A stretch of 41,626 bases of DNA from contig MNVA01000001.1 in NCBI GenBank assembly GCA_001871325.1, positions 1-41,626 of the forward strand, given 5' to 3'. The stretch comes from Ignavibacteria bacterium CG1_02_37_35 (lineage in GTDB: Bacteria; Bacteroidota; Ignavibacteria; Ignavibacteriales; Ignavibacteriaceae). The notes below the pieces were generated by a model. That model did not search any database. It was not told where the DNA came from and saw only the letters and a list, made by a program, of their open reading frames with translations. A program made the position numbers and the translations under genes. Of the stretch, positions 31,607 through 38,977 are shown one piece after another. Within the stretch, counting starts at the first letter, position 1, and every line of letters begins with the position of its first letter.

Positions 31607-34237
31607 CTAATTCTTAATTCCTAATTCGTAATTTATTCCCGGTAGCGTAAAGTAAAAAGTTGTTCCTTTGCCAAGATCGCTTTCAACAGAAATTGTACCT
31701 CCATGCCGCTCTATCATTTCTTTGCAGAGGAGAAGTCCAAGCCCGGTTCCTCTTTCGTTTTCGGTTCCGGGCGTTGTTACGGTCGAATCTGTGCGAAAGA
31801 TTTTCTTGAGGTTTTTGCTATCTATTCCTACGCCGGTATCCTTAATGGAAATTTTCGTGAGCTTTTCACTTATCTGCGTTGCTGAGACTTGCACAGTTCC
31901 GCCTGATTTTGTGAATTTAATTGCATTTGCAAGAAGATTTTGCAGAATTGACTGCAGCATGTTTTCATCGGCTAAAATAAAGACGCCCGGCAAAACAAGA
32001 TTTATCAAAGTGAGGTTTTTTTTCAGTGCATTTCCGGAGAGCAGACCTATAACGTCATTTACTTTTTCATGCAAAATAATTTTTGTTGGAGCGTACTGCA
32101 TTCTGCCGGTTTGCATTCGTGACCACTCTAAAAGATTTTCAAGCAACTTAAATTGATTTTTTAAACTATTGTTCATTTCTCCTGCGAACTTTGTAATTTC
32201 TTCCTTTGAGAATTCGTCAACTTCGGTTGCAAGCAATTCCGACATCCCAAGAAGCGCTTGAAACGGGCTCCGTAAATCGTGAGCGATAATAGAGAAAAGT
32301 TTATCTTTACTTGCGTTCATTTCTTTCAACTGAAGTTCGGAAGCGGTTAAGTTATCCGCAGCTTTTTTCTTGGAAATTGCCATTGCAATTTGAGATGAAA
32401 CAAACATTAAAATATCTTGCTCAGCTTTGGTGTATCGTGTTCCCGGTGAATAACTTTGGACCACAAGGACACCAATAATTTTATCTTGAATGATTAAAGG
32501 AACGCCAAGCCAATCAATAGAGTCCGTTCCGATTTTTTCAACTTCGTTTGCATCTTCTATTTCTTTTAACTTATCCGGCGTTGCAAGCAGCGGACTTTTA
32601 GTACGCAGCACATATTCGGTTAAGCCCCGTTTTGGGGGGCGTGATTCAGGCGATTCATCAAACTCATCTACAAAATAGGGGAAACTGATCTCGTTTTTTT
32701 TCTCGTCATACAACGAAATGTAAAAATTTATTGCGGGCATTAAAGTTTTTACTGATTCATGGATAGTAGTAAACAATTCAGCCAGATCCGTTGCCGTGCT
32801 TGCGGCTTCGGTAATTTTGAAAACAGCGGTTTGTAATTTCTCCGCATGTTTTCTTTCTGAAATATCACGCACAATGGCTTGAATATAATTTTTCCCCTCA
32901 AGTTCAATTTTTGTTAAGCCTACTTCGCAATCAAAGGTTTCACCGTTTAACTTTCGGTGTTTCCAGTCGAAGATTTGCGGTGTCCCGGCAAGCGCCGCGG
33001 AAATTTTTTCTAACGCTTTTTCTTTAGAAAGTCTTCCGTCTTCTTGAACTTCTGGAGAAATTTCGTACGGCTTCAATTTTAAAATTTCTTCTGACGTTCC
33101 CCCGAACATTTTTTCTGTGGTTGGATTGCAGTCAATAAAAGATTCCCCGTCCATCAAAAAAATGGCGTCGGTGGCTTTTTCATATAATGTCCGGAATTTT
33201 TGTTCGGAAAGAATAATTTTTTCTTGGTCTTCTTTGTTTTGAGAATAATCTCTGAAGACACTTAAGAGATAGGTTTCCTTTTCAAATTCAACAAATGAAT
33301 TTGAAACTTCAAACCAAACCAACCTTTCGTCACCAAATTCAACTTGGCTGAGAAGCGCACCATCGAATTCCCTTTTTTCGAACCGTTCCTTATATTTTTC
33401 AATTGAAGATTGATGCTTTGAAGCATCATAAACAATATAGAACGGTTTAGCTATAATTTCATCTTCAGTTTTTTTAACAAAACCCAAATAAGCATCGTTT
33501 ACCATGATCACGATCCCGTTTTTATCGGTTAAACGATAACCATCACGCGAGCGCTTCCAGATAGCTTTAAAACGGGCTTCTGATTCTTTTATTGTCAGCT
33601 CATCTTTTTTCTTTTCTGTTATATCATCAAAACTCCAAATTCTTCCGCGAATATTTTCCCCGAGTTTTTGCGGCTGAGAATAGCGCTCAAAAATTCTCCC
33701 GTCTTTAAATTCAATAACGTCAAAACTTAATTGTTCGGGGGATTGGTAAAGCTCCTCAACCTTTCTTAAAAACTCCTCGGGGTCTTTTAGCTGGGAAAGG
33801 ACGAATCCCAACAATTTATTGTCATCTTTCGTTTCAATTATTTCATTCGGAATATTCCACAACTCAATAAATTTTTGATTATAGGTTACTACTTTTCTTT
33901 CTTGAGAGATAACGAGGATAGCATCAATAGTGGCTTCGAGCGTAGTTTGTAAAATAGAGAGCGTTTCGATTGCTTCTTCCTCAGCTTTTTTACGAGCCGC
34001 AATTTCGACGCGGTGCTTGAGCAAATTCTTTTCGTAATTCCTTGAAAGGAAATGAGAAACAATTGCAGCCAATATACTTGCAGAGATAATGTTGATGAGA
34101 TTTCTTTCCCATCCGCTCGCATTTGGAAAAAGCAAAGACTCTACCCAGTCATTAACTGTCATTAAGACGAGCATAAGAACGAAGGTAACACTTAGAATAA
34201 AAAGCGACCGTTTTATTTTTTGTAACCGGGTTGTCAT
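31607..34237 (-). CDS. membrane histidine kinase with PAS, GAF and kinase domains
   Basis: An 876-residue kinase; the ATG at 34237 (MTTRLQKIKRSL) is chosen, and a GTG at 34270 would add 11 charged residues. Two membrane helices lie at residues about 10-28 and 50-70 with a short outside loop. Three PAS domains follow (LEATIDAILVISQERK, WKRSRDGYRLTDKNG, YEKATDAIFLMDGES), then a GAF domain (about 485-620: TTIHESVKTLMPAINFYISL). HisKA carries H653 (SIIAHDLRSPFQALLG). HATPase shows N (NLLANAIKF), G1 (KDTGVGID) and G2 (ERGTGLGLLLC). There is no receiver. It is clearly related to the 21.8 kb hybrid kinase in its kinase core. No response regulator is adjacent. Confidence is high for family, lower for the start. 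Confidence 0.9.
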   Translation of the reverse strand: MTTRLQKIKRSLFILSVTFVLMLVLMTVNDWVESLLFPNASGWERNLINIISASILAAIVSHFLSRNYEKNLLKHRVEIAARKKAEEEAIETLSILQTTLEATIDAILVISQERKVVTYNQKFIELWNIPNEIIETKDDNKLLGFVLSQLKDPEEFLRKVEELYQSPEQLSFDVIEFKDGRIFERYSQPQKLGENIRGRIWSFDDITEKKKDELTIKESEARFKAIWKRSRDGYRLTDKNGIVIMVNDAYLGFVKKTEDEIIAKPFYIVYDASKHQSSIEKYKERFEKREFDGALLSQVEFGDERLVWFEVSNSFVEFEKETYLLSVFRDYSQNKEDQEKIILSEQKFRTLYEKATDAIFLMDGESFIDCNPTTEKMFGGTSEEILKLKPYEISPEVQEDGRLSKEKALEKISAALAGTPQIFDWKHRKLNGETFDCEVGLTKIELEGKNYIQAIVRDISERKHAEKLQTAVFKITEAASTATDLAELFTTIHESVKTLMPAINFYISLYDEKKNEISFPYFVDEFDESPESRPPKRGLTEYVLRTKSPLLATPDKLKEIEDANEVEKIGTDSIDWLGVPLIIQDKIIGVLVVQSYSPGTRYTKAEQDILMFVSSQIAMAISKKKAADNLTASELQLKEMNASKDKLFSIIAHDLRSPFQALLGMSELLATEVDEFSKEEITKFAGEMNNSLKNQFKLLENLLEWSRMQTGRMQYAPTKIILHEKVNDVIGLLSGNALKKNLTLINLVLPGVFILADENMLQSILQNLLANAIKFTKSGGTVQVSATQISEKLTKISIKDTGVGIDSKNLKKIFRTDSTVTTPGTENERGTGLGLLLCKEMIERHGGTISVESDLGKGTTFYFTLPGINYELGIKN

Positions 34238-34309
34238 ATCTTTTTTTTTATTGAATATTTCTCGCTGCACGGAAGGTTACCTTATTCATTCACTTTAAGC
34301 AAAAATTAT

Positions 34310-34456
34310 AATTGAATAGCCATGACCTTCAGGTCGTGGAATAATCAACAACATCGAGATTGGCTTTAGCCATTCCAAACAGTTCCTTTGTGGCTAAAGC
34401 CAAGAGTTTGGTGTTCTATCTTTCCCACAAGCTAAAGCTCGTGACTATTCGAATTA
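34310..34456. mobile_element. MITE-like element with terminal inverted repeats and three hairpins
   Basis: The ends AATTGAATAGCCATGACC and, inverted, AATTCGAATAGTCACGAGC are similar. Inside are three stems: CCATGACCT/AGGTCGTGG (34320-34339), TTGGCTTTAGCCA/TGGCTAAAGCCAA (34360-34403, 13 bp) and CACAAGCT/AGCTCGTG (about 34425-34443). There is no ORF. The GACCTTCAGGTCGTGG hairpin resembles ends of IS200/IS605-type elements, so a non-autonomous relative is possible. Between it and the family 1 copy at 34652 (34457-34651) I see nothing. Confidence 0.55.
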
Positions 34457-34651
34457 ATATTATGCGTAACGTGAGTTATTCAATACTTCCGGTTTGAGGC
34501 AGCTCATTTTCGCTTACCACTAAATTAAGCTAAATAAGTATTGAAAAAAAATAAAATTAGGGTTGTATGCTTGAACCCATCTCAGATTTACAGCAACAAA
34601 CCCCCGCCGGAGTTTCAATGTTGTTTCAGAAAGAAAACTAAAGAGGAAAAA

Positions 34652-34801
34652 ACTAACCCGGACAAACCAGAACCAAATTGACAGAGAAGAATGATTGAAT
34701 GAAAAACATTCATCCATGCACCAACATTCAGTCATTCTTTCGCTTTAGCTGCCTTATTAATATGCTGACAATTATCGCTGAGCTTGAGTGTTAAAGCACT
34801 A
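34652..34801 (+). repeat. dispersed intergenic repeat, family 1 copy C
   Basis: Blocks in order: CTAACCCGGACAAACCAGAA; GAATGATTGAATGAAAAACA, TTCATCC; CAGTCATTCTTTCGCTTTA; CTTATTAATATGCTGACA; and GTGTTAAAGCACTAAAAA. Its last bases include the stop codon of the outer-membrane gene (34799-34801), so the element abuts or supplied that stop. It is upstream of the histidine kinase, as copy A is of the hybrid kinase. Confidence 0.75.
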
Positions 34802-36544
34802 AAAATGATAACCGACCGACATATTCCAATCTCTAAACGACGCTGCATCTTCATCAAAAGCGATTTGCACGCGCAAACCGGAAGGATGTTTTAATTCAAC
34901 GCCAAGAAAGGTTGATTTCATTGATAGATAAGAGGAATTATCGTTTTTAACATTCACGGAATAGGTTTGAGCCGAGGAAGAACTTGAATAATAACTTGTT
35001 GAATTTCCCGAAGCGTCTTCAATTCGTTTACTATATCCGTATGCATAATTCATTCCGCCCCAAATGGAAATCCATTCCGCGGGTGAATAATTAATATACA
35101 CCGGGAGAGCCAGCGTGACATACGTTAAGGTTAAAGTTGAATTTACTAACGTTGGCGCTTGAGAATAATAATCTGATTGGTAAGAATAATTCATTTGAGC
35201 ATAACTATGCTTGTTGTAGCCGGTCTCGAGTTTTAATCCCGAAAAAAGAAAGAGATCAGAAAAACTTTTTTTGATGATAAAGCCGGGAGTAAAAGCAACC
35301 CCCCAGCTTTTGTTATCATATTTTTCCGCGGAAGAATTGCGTATTGATCCACTTGTCGTCCAGGTTCCATTATAATAATTTCTGCTATCCGAAAAAGAAT
35401 TTCCGCCGGTTTTTCCATCTCCGTTTGTATAGCTAACGTTTGCCGAGACAAATATATTTCCATCTAAAGAAAGAAAAGTTGTTTTGCGTTGGAAATAATT
35501 CTCAAATGCGAGGGTGTAAGGTTCGGATTGATTAAAATTTTCGTAACTGTTTGTTCTATCGGATTTAGAAGTTGATGAAACCGGATTTGCAGAAGAACCG
35601 TAGTAAGTGCTGTCAACTGTTTGTTGGTTTGTAGAGGCTGCGTTTTTAAAGTTGTAATTTGATTTTTGATAGCTTACTCTTGCAATATAATCCCACTGTT
35701 CATTTGCCGAAGTAAATTCTAAACCAAGAAGGTATTGAGAATTGTTCTCATATACTTTATTGGCGATATTGTTGCCAGATGAATGATAATATAGAGGCGT
35801 TGTTCCGGAAATAGTGAGTGAACTGTTTGCACTGCTTCCAATCGAATTATTTAGCGATTTATTAAAGACTGCAAAAACTCCGAATGATTTTTTTCCTGTT
35901 CCGCCGGAAAAAATATTTGACAATCGAAACGAAGTCATCCCTTCTTTTGTTTCTGAATTACTGTTAGAAGATGATGTTGTTACGTTGGTTAAATTATAAC
36001 TATCGGGGTGATTATAGCTTGATGCGTAGTCAGAAGTTCCGGTTTGGTTTGATATTCCGTTCGTAAATAAAAACAACCATTTAGAGTTAAGCGCATTAAA
36101 AAGTGTGGCAACCGCAACCGTTGGATTTTTCCCTGAGCCGTAAGTCTCGTTGTTCCCGGGAGAAGCAACAATCGGTACAGTGATCGAATAAGGAGAAGCT
36201 ATCCGGTCAGGCGGATACATTAAATCAGAGTAATAAACAATGTCGGGGTTATATATTATTCTGTAAGGATAGTATAAGTTGACGCTATAACTTAGTGGTA
36301 AATAATTATTCCTTTTATAATCCGCCGCATAAGTTGTGTAAACGAAACTGCCGGAGTAATCGTTTGCTCTTGCCGGATTGAATAAAATTTGCGTTGCCGT
36401 ATCGGGAACAAAAAGTAAGAACTCGTTCGGCAAGCCTTGTGAGTGAACCAAAATGTTTGGATTGAAATTTGTCGAACTTAATTGTCCGAATGAGTAGTTT
36501 GAAAGCACTACCGCTAACAGAACAAAACACAGTACATTTTTCAT
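34799..36544 (-). CDS. outer-membrane beta-barrel protein of unknown function
   Basis: A 581-residue protein with a signal peptide (VLCFVLLAVVLSNYSFG). The rest is rich in Ser, Asn and Tyr with alternating hydrophobic strands (KLETGYNKHSYAQMNYSYQ, TLALPVYINYSPAEWISIWG). The C-terminus WNMSVGYHF ends in Phe, the barrel-assembly signal. An early segment, TQILFNPARANDYSG, recalls the NPA motif of Bacteroidota barrel proteins. Function is not assignable. A perfect 28-bp palindrome lies 56 bases upstream of its start. Confidence 0.8.
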   Translation of the reverse strand: MKNVLCFVLLAVVLSNYSFGQLSSTNFNPNILVHSQGLPNEFLLFVPDTATQILFNPARANDYSGSFVYTTYAADYKRNNYLPLSYSVNLYYPYRIIYNPDIVYYSDLMYPPDRIASPYSITVPIVASPGNNETYGSGKNPTVAVATLFNALNSKWLFLFTNGISNQTGTSDYASSYNHPDSYNLTNVTTSSSNSNSETKEGMTSFRLSNIFSGGTGKKSFGVFAVFNKSLNNSIGSSANSSLTISGTTPLYYHSSGNNIANKVYENNSQYLLGLEFTSANEQWDYIARVSYQKSNYNFKNAASTNQQTVDSTYYGSSANPVSSTSKSDRTNSYENFNQSEPYTLAFENYFQRKTTFLSLDGNIFVSANVSYTNGDGKTGGNSFSDSRNYYNGTWTTSGSIRNSSAEKYDNKSWGVAFTPGFIIKKSFSDLFLFSGLKLETGYNKHSYAQMNYSYQSDYYSQAPTLVNSTLTLTYVTLALPVYINYSPAEWISIWGGMNYAYGYSKRIEDASGNSTSYYSSSSSAQTYSVNVKNDNSSYLSMKSTFLGVELKHPSGLRVQIAFDEDAASFRDWNMSVGYHF

Positions 36545-36599
36545 AAGGTCCCCATTTTTATTTGTGAATAAAAAATATTAACGCATACCATTAAAATAA

Positions 36600-36627
36600 G
36601 TAGAGACTTACCATGGTAAGTCTCTAC
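36600..36627. repeat. perfect 28-bp palindrome
   Basis: GTAGAGACTTACCA followed directly by its exact inverse TGGTAAGTCTCTAC. It has no loop and no T run, so it is a poor terminator. It lies 12 bases past the deoA stop and 56 bases before the outer-membrane gene start. Outer arms GTAGAGAC/GTCTCTAC are, from memory, shared by dispersed palindromes in other bacteria such as cyanobacteria. Confidence 0.85.
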
Positions 36628-36639
36628 AACTTCTGAATT

Positions 36640-37944
36640 TTATCTCATAATCAATTTTATCAGTTTTTGTTTTTTCGGTTTGTTGTCGGTAACCCTTAAA
36701 GCATTAATAATTCTTTTTTCAGTATCGGCAAGAACCTTTTTATTATTGGTGAAAAGCTCGGCAACAATTTCTCCTTTTGATAATTTATCTCCAAGTTTTT
36801 TATGGAAAATAATTCCCGCCTTCGGATCAATAACGTCTTCTTTCTTTAATCTTCCGGCGCCAAGTTCTAACGCGGCAACACCTATTTGATAAGTGTCGAT
36901 TGCGGAGACAAAACCCTCTGTTTTACTTTTCACTTTTAATTTGTGTTTCGACTTTGGATATTTCTCCGGTTCGTATAAATAACTAACATCTCCACCTTGC
37001 AGTTTTACAAGTTCAACAAATTTTTCAAATGCTCTGCCGTTTGCTACAAGTTTTTTGGAAAGATCAATTCCTTCTTTAATTGATTTTACTTTTTTGCCAA
37101 GATAGATCATTGCGCCGGAAAGGGTAAAACTTACTTCGCATAAATCAGGAACGATTTCTCCGCGCAATACTTTAATCGCTTCGTACACTTCGAGCCAATT
37201 GCCAATGTAATTGCCGAGCGGCTGATTCATATCGGTTATAAAAGCGAGAACCTTTTTATCAAACGCTTTTGCCGTGTTGATAAGCGATTGCGCAAGCGCT
37301 TTTGCATCCGAGAATTTTTGCATAAAAGCGCCGCTGCCGGTTTTTACATCAAGCACGAGTCCGTCAATTCCCTCGGCAAGTTTTTTACTCATAATGCTGC
37401 CGGTAATAAGCGGAATAGATTCCACCGTTGCGGTTACATCGCGCAAAGCATAAATCAATTTATCTGCCGGAGCAATTTCTTTCGTCTGTCCGATTAAAAC
37501 CAATCCGCATTTTTTCAAAACTTTTTTATAATCGCGTAAAGCAAGATTTGTGCTGTAACCAGGAATTGCTTCAAGTTTATCAAGCGTTCCGCCGGTGTGT
37601 CCGAGTCCTCTGCCGGAAATCATCGGGACATTAACTCCGGCAGCGGCGGCAATCGGCGCAATGATAAGAGAGGTTTTATCGCCAACACCGCCGGTAGAAT
37701 GTTTATCAATCTTCATTCCTTTAATGGAAGAAAGATCAATTACTTTTCCGCTGTAAAGCATAACTTCGGTGAGGATGGCTGTTTCGTCGGTTGTCATTCC
37801 GTTGAAGTAAACCGCCATAAGAAAAGATGCGAACTGATAATCGGGTATTTTGTTTTTTGTATAACCCAGCACAAGATACATCATCTCGTTTTTAGTAAGT
37901 TCTTCACCGTTTCGTTTTTTGCGGATAAGTTCGATGGGGTTCAT
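36640..37944 (-). CDS. deoA: pyrimidine-nucleoside (thymidine) phosphorylase
   Basis: A 434-residue enzyme that splits thymidine or uridine with phosphate into base and (deoxy)ribose-1-phosphate for salvage. Signatures are the phosphate-binding DKHSTGGVGDKTSLIIAP (about residues 82-99), GRGLGHTGGTLDKLEAIPG and the substrate segment YALRDVTATVESIPLI. An alpha/beta domain and C-terminal domain with GFVSAIDTYQIGVAALELGAGR follow. The length fits both thymidine phosphorylase and the broader pyrimidine-nucleoside phosphorylase (pdp), and the two cannot be told apart with confidence here. A single-gene unit. Confidence 0.94.
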   Translation of the reverse strand: MNPIELIRKKRNGEELTKNEMMYLVLGYTKNKIPDYQFASFLMAVYFNGMTTDETAILTEVMLYSGKVIDLSSIKGMKIDKHSTGGVGDKTSLIIAPIAAAAGVNVPMISGRGLGHTGGTLDKLEAIPGYSTNLALRDYKKVLKKCGLVLIGQTKEIAPADKLIYALRDVTATVESIPLITGSIMSKKLAEGIDGLVLDVKTGSGAFMQKFSDAKALAQSLINTAKAFDKKVLAFITDMNQPLGNYIGNWLEVYEAIKVLRGEIVPDLCEVSFTLSGAMIYLGKKVKSIKEGIDLSKKLVANGRAFEKFVELVKLQGGDVSYLYEPEKYPKSKHKLKVKSKTEGFVSAIDTYQIGVAALELGAGRLKKEDVIDPKAGIIFHKKLGDKLSKGEIVAELFTNNKKVLADTEKRIINALRVTDNKPKKQKLIKLIMR

Positions 37945-37956
37945 ACTATATCAAGA

Positions 37957-38010
37957 TTAATAAAGAAGTGTTTTGTTCTTGGTAGATATTTTTAAAAAAG
38001 GCAGTTTCAT
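37957..38010 (-). pseudogene. possible 17-codon remnant of a DUF433-associated toxin gene
   Basis: The DUF433 stop overlaps an ATG in ATGA fashion. That frame reads MKLPFLKIS and ends at TAA after 17 codons. Toxins coupled to DUF433 antitoxins (DUF5615, PIN-like) usually start MK(L/F)L(F/V)DxxL. Only the start seems left here. The resemblance is short, so confidence is low. Confidence 0.3.
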
Positions 38011-38231
38011 GCGTGCAAGATCAAAGATTTCTTTTCTCTATCAGCTGCAAAACTCAAGCTTGCCAGTACATCTTCTTTTGTAAGCTCCGGAAAATCGTCA
38101 AGGATTTCTTCTATATTCATTCCCGAAGCCAAATAATCAAGAATATCATAAACAGTAATACGAAGATTTCTGATGCAAGGTTTCCCGCTTCGCTTATCAT
38201 TATCAAAAGTAATTCGTTCAAGGTAATTCAT
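38007..38231 (-). CDS. DUF433-family (VapB-type) antitoxin
   Basis: A 74-residue protein of the DUF433 family: LERITFDNDKRSGKPCIRN, ITVYDILDYLASGMNIEEIL and FPELTKEDVLASLSFAADRE. These helix-turn-helix proteins are normally encoded with a PIN-like DUF5615 toxin immediately downstream. Here deoA follows instead and no full toxin is seen. It is 30 bases after the HigA-like antitoxin, on the same strand, so several addiction-type genes are stacked. Confidence 0.87.
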   Translation of the reverse strand: MNYLERITFDNDKRSGKPCIRNLRITVYDILDYLASGMNIEEILDDFPELTKEDVLASLSFAADREKKSLILHA

Positions 38232-38261
38232 TTTGTTATTTCTTTTTGTCTGCCGAAATAG

Positions 38262-38591
38262 TTAAGCAATAAGTAAGCTAATTCTTTTTCCAAGTCCATC
38301 CTCAAAAATTCTGTAAAGAGTTGAAAGCTGGATGTCGCATCTGCCATTCTCGATCCGGGAGATGTAACTTTTTTTAGTTCCAACTTTGTTTGCAAGTTGT
38401 TCCTGTGTCAAATTGGCTTTGCGTCTTTCGTCTTTCAGTGTTTCGCTGATTACAAAATACTGTGCCTTTTCTTCAAACTCGTCACGTTTTTTGGTTCCAA
38501 TTTTTCCGTATTGGATGTCTAAAAGTTCATCAAAGTTTTTAGCGTTTCTTATTTGCCCGTTCCGCAGGCGAGTTGCGTCGTTCTTTTTCAT
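38262..38591 (-). CDS. HigA-type XRE antitoxin
   Basis: A 109-residue helix-turn-helix antitoxin. FDELLDIQYGKIGTKKRDEF leads to the XRE fold LKDERRKANLTQEQLANKVG, TKKSYISRIENGRCDIQLS and IFEDGLGKRISLLI. It neutralises the toxin gene upstream, and the pair likely represses its own promoter. The start at 38591 makes it overlap the toxin by 53 bases. The first 18 residues (KKNDATRLRNGQIRNAK) are not typical of the family, and no other start within them is an ATG. Confidence 0.88.
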   Translation of the reverse strand: MKKNDATRLRNGQIRNAKNFDELLDIQYGKIGTKKRDEFEEKAQYFVISETLKDERRKANLTQEQLANKVGTKKSYISRIENGRCDIQLSTLYRIFEDGLGKRISLLIA

Positions 38592-38937
38592 TTTGTTTGT
38601 CTTTTATATTAAAATATTCTTTTTTCAGTTTCTCTGCTAATTCAATTTCCTGTTTGGGAGTTTTCTGTGTTTTCTTTTGAAACGCATTAAACAGCACAAC
38701 CAAATTACCTTTATCAAAGCAGCAGAAGATGCGATAAACATTGCTGCCAACCTCTACTCTTATCTCATAAAGTCCGTCAGTTCCCTCTATGTGCTTCAAA
38801 AATTTTTCAGAAACCTTGTCCACCGTTTTGATAAGACGAAAGACATAGCCGATTTTCTCTTTAACGTTGTCGCTTACTTCAAGATAAAAATCATGAAAGT
38901 AATGTCCATGAAATATGATTTTTCTTTCTGTTGTCAC
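38539..38937 (-). CDS. HigB/RelE-type toxin
   Basis: A 132-residue mRNA-interferase-type toxin of the HigB/Gp49 branch of RelE. YEIRVEVGSNVYRIFCCFDKGNLVVLFNAFQKKTQKTP is the diagnostic core (about residues 57-94). Toxin precedes antitoxin, as in HigBA. The C-terminal tail after about residue 112 (DKQNEKERRNSPAERANKKR) goes beyond the usual family end and overlaps the antitoxin N-terminus. The overlapped DNA includes the GC-rich GCCCGTTCCGCAGGCGAG (38555-38572). Confidence 0.88.
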   Translation of the reverse strand: MTTERKIIFHGHYFHDFYLEVSDNVKEKIGYVFRLIKTVDKVSEKFLKHIEGTDGLYEIRVEVGSNVYRIFCCFDKGNLVVLFNAFQKKTQKTPKQEIELAEKLKKEYFNIKDKQNEKERRNSPAERANKKR

Positions 38938-38977
38938 GGCGCAAAGATAACTTAAAAGTTATCCTCGAACAATCCTA

